Positions 62,190 to 64,000 of a stretch of 64,000 bases of DNA are shown in pieces (positions within the stretch are counted from its first letter, which is position 1; the number at the start of each line of letters is the position of its first letter). The position numbers and the translations under genes were made by a program. Under the pieces are notes generated by a model. The model made no database searches and was not told the origin of the DNA. It saw nothing but the letters and a program-made list of their open reading frames with translations. The DNA comes from Brachypodium distachyon (taxonomy: Eukaryota > Streptophyta > Magnoliopsida > Poales > Poaceae). The stretch spans positions 1,178,001-1,242,000 of the forward strand of contig NC_016132.3 of assembly GCF_000005505.3 (NCBI RefSeq). The letters run 5' to 3'.

Positions 62190-64000
62190 ATGCTGAAAGT
62201 TAAGCGAATAGCTAGAGGCTCAAAAGGATGGAAAGGAAACCGTAAGCGGGTAAAAGAAGTACCCAGCATCTTCAGTGATCGTGAAGCTGTGGCGGAGAAC
62301 CCCAGTCAAGAACTTTGTTGTAATGAACTCAGTCAAGAACTTGCTACAAAGTTATCCCCAAGCATTGTCTCACTTGCTTCATTTGATGGTGATTATACTA
62401 TTATATTCACAGTAGTTTTCTTTGTTTGTGTTTAATCATCATTTTATAATGACTGAAATAATGATGTTTTGTAGGTGACAAGATGCATTATAAAAGCACA
62501 GGCATAGTTATTGAGAACAGTGCACTTGATACAGGTATTCTGACCTCGTCTGCTTTGGTGTGCACATCAGATAGTGAGCGCAGGTTCATGTATACACTGA
62601 AGGTTTGTGATGTCAATTTTTCTGCACTTGTTTTCTTATTTAAGATACTGGTAGTCATCAGCTAATCCTGTTATATATCTTTTATTCCATTACAGATAAA
62701 AGTGTACCTTCCAAATGACCTAGTGGTCGAAGGGTGTATACGACGTTATGATTTGCCGTCCAGTATGGTTATTATATTAATAAATGCATTCTCCCCTGAT
62801 CTTTCTACAGCATGTTTCAGTAACACCGTGCAAGTCGAGCCACATTCTGAATTATTAGCTGTTAAGCGTTGTTTCGAGTCAGGCAAATTAATGGTAACAC
62901 GTGTGGTACCAAGCGACAGTCATAGTGAAGTTGGCACGAAATTGTTTCTGTTCTCCACATGCAAAATCACTATGGTGCACTCTTGATTTCTCTGTATATT
63001 TTGAATCATTATATGCACTGTATTTTGATACTTCAAAATTCACGATTCTTTATGTACACACCTGATTATTTTTTCTAGGATGGCAGTGGTGGTCCACTTG
63101 TTGATTCTGATGGGAACTTTCTTGGGATGAATGACTACCATGATCAGGAAGGGACTCGATATGTGCAAGGAAATATAATTGGTGAATGTTTAAATGGTAT
63201 TTGGTTTCGGTATGTTATCTAAACTTGGATCATTTAACCATACTTATTTCTGTTATGTTCATGAAAATTCAGTCATATGAATGCTGTATGCATTATGATG
63301 AGATCACTACATTCTGCAGTAGGGAGTATCTGCGAAAACATCACATTAAAAATCGTTTGAAGCCCCGTCTAGAAGGTGAGCTAAGAATAACCACTCTTCA
63401 GTGCTTTAAATTATGCACCAACGTGCTATTCTTCGCCATTTTCCGATGTAACCTGCATCATATGGAGGTTTTCCATCAGTGGTGCAAGGTTATTTTATGG
63501 TCTGCCAATCAGTTCATGCTTAAGCTTATGATATCTTATATGGGATGCTCCAGAATACGATTCCTGAGTGTTCTTCTGTTCGATCTCTTTTTCATTACAG
63601 GTAGCTCCAGTGAAAATAGCTCAAGTAGGGCAAGTGCAAGTAAGAACAAGAGACATGGTGTACCTTTTGTCCTTGAGCCACAAGGTGAATCAAGCCCGAG
63701 TGACTTTTATGTTAATCCAATGCTAACTTGTGATCATTACTGTAACATAGCCATTAATGTCTTCACATTGTAGCATCAGAACTCACTGAGGATACGCATC
63801 TGCGTACTCTACCTCCCTGGCCATCTAATTGTATGTTCTGTTTTCCTGATCATGACTTTTGCTTAGTGAGTTATTTTACTTTCTTGCAACAGCAATCATG
63901 TTTAATTTTCCTACCATTACACATTGTCATGATTTCTTCACCTTTTCACACTAGACTTTACGAAGATGATAAATGATGTCTTAAAGTATGATGGTTATCC
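62190..64000 (+). CDS. Trypsin-like peptidase family gene, 5' part (runs off the window)
   Basis: Eight exons can be joined in frame: 62190-62388, 62475-62602, 62696-62974, 63079-63209, 63320-63375, 63601-63684, 63774-63830 and 63955 to the end, all with GT/AG borders. The start MLKVKRIARGSKGWKGNRKR gives a basic N-terminus. Then come LSPSIVSLASFDGD, TGIVIENSALDTGILTSSAL, an insertion-rich middle (VYLPNDLVVEGCIRRYDLPS, FSNTVQVEP) and DGSGGPLVDSDGNFLGMN, followed by LPPWPSNYFTKMINDVLKYD. This is the Deg/trypsin-like fold seen in a grass-expanded family. The nucleophile motif GSGGPLVD is kept, but the position where the catalytic histidine is expected (ILTSAH in active relatives) reads ILTSSAL. 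Activity is therefore doubtful. Upstream exons may exist. Identification rests on motifs, not a database search. Confidence 0.72.

Overview
This window is plant nuclear DNA, almost certainly from a grass and probably a pooid. The evidence is GC-rich exons with GT-AG introns, an expanded local family of SINA-like (seven-in-absentia) RING/SIAH zinc-finger ubiquitin-ligase genes, Stowaway- and Tourist-type MITEs, Mutator- and hAT-type elements, and Ty1/copia and LINE sequences. No rRNA, tRNA, CRISPR or bacterial-type features were recognised.

Layout. 0-7.7 kb: two MITEs, a frameshifted SINA gene on the minus strand (S1, 3732-4896) next to a ~300 bp hairpin, loose SINA 3' fragments, and a SINA pseudogene (S2, 6552-7637) whose middle ~354 bp is inverted. 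7.9-11.9 kb: a Mutator-like element with ~90 bp terminal inverted repeats, a 9 bp target duplication and a FAR1-type transposase broken by one frameshift. 12-19 kb: a truncated MITE, an F-box pseudogene, a small hAT MITE, a copia remnant and a degenerate tandem array. 19-30 kb: four tandem plus-strand SINA genes (S3 with a nonsense codon, S4, S5, S6 intact). 30.0-35.6 kb: a copia retrotransposon with very short LTRs, inserted just 3' of S6. 37-38 kb: S7, a sister of S6. 39-42.5 kb: two minus-strand F-box paralogues. 43-57.5 kb: two copies of a block in which a minus-strand RING/zinc-finger/jacalin-lectin fusion gene (J1, J2) lies back-to-back with plus-strand SINA genes (S8; S10 and S11), with a further SINA pseudogene (S9) and a 5'-truncated LINE between. 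57.6-58.8 kb: a second LINE in the 3' region of S11. 59.9-60.3 kb: a hAT MITE. 62.2 kb to the end: the first exons of a trypsin-like peptidase family gene that runs off the window.

Function. The SINA genes share one plan: a short exon 1 with an N-terminal tail, often K/R-rich, and the first RING Cys pair, then a phase-0 intron, then exon 2 with the rest of the RING, the SIAH zinc finger and the TRAF-like substrate-binding domain. By family knowledge they are RING E3 ligases acting with E2 enzymes in proteasomal turnover. The F-box genes would encode SCF-type ligase adaptors. The window is therefore a ubiquitin-ligase birth-and-death cluster with many decayed copies.

The standout is the pair J1/J2. 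In both, the second half of the SIAH zinc finger and the TRAF-like domain are replaced by a full jacalin-related lectin domain, a plausible glycan-directed ubiquitin ligase. Each copy here carries a different lesion, so an intact relative elsewhere should be sought.
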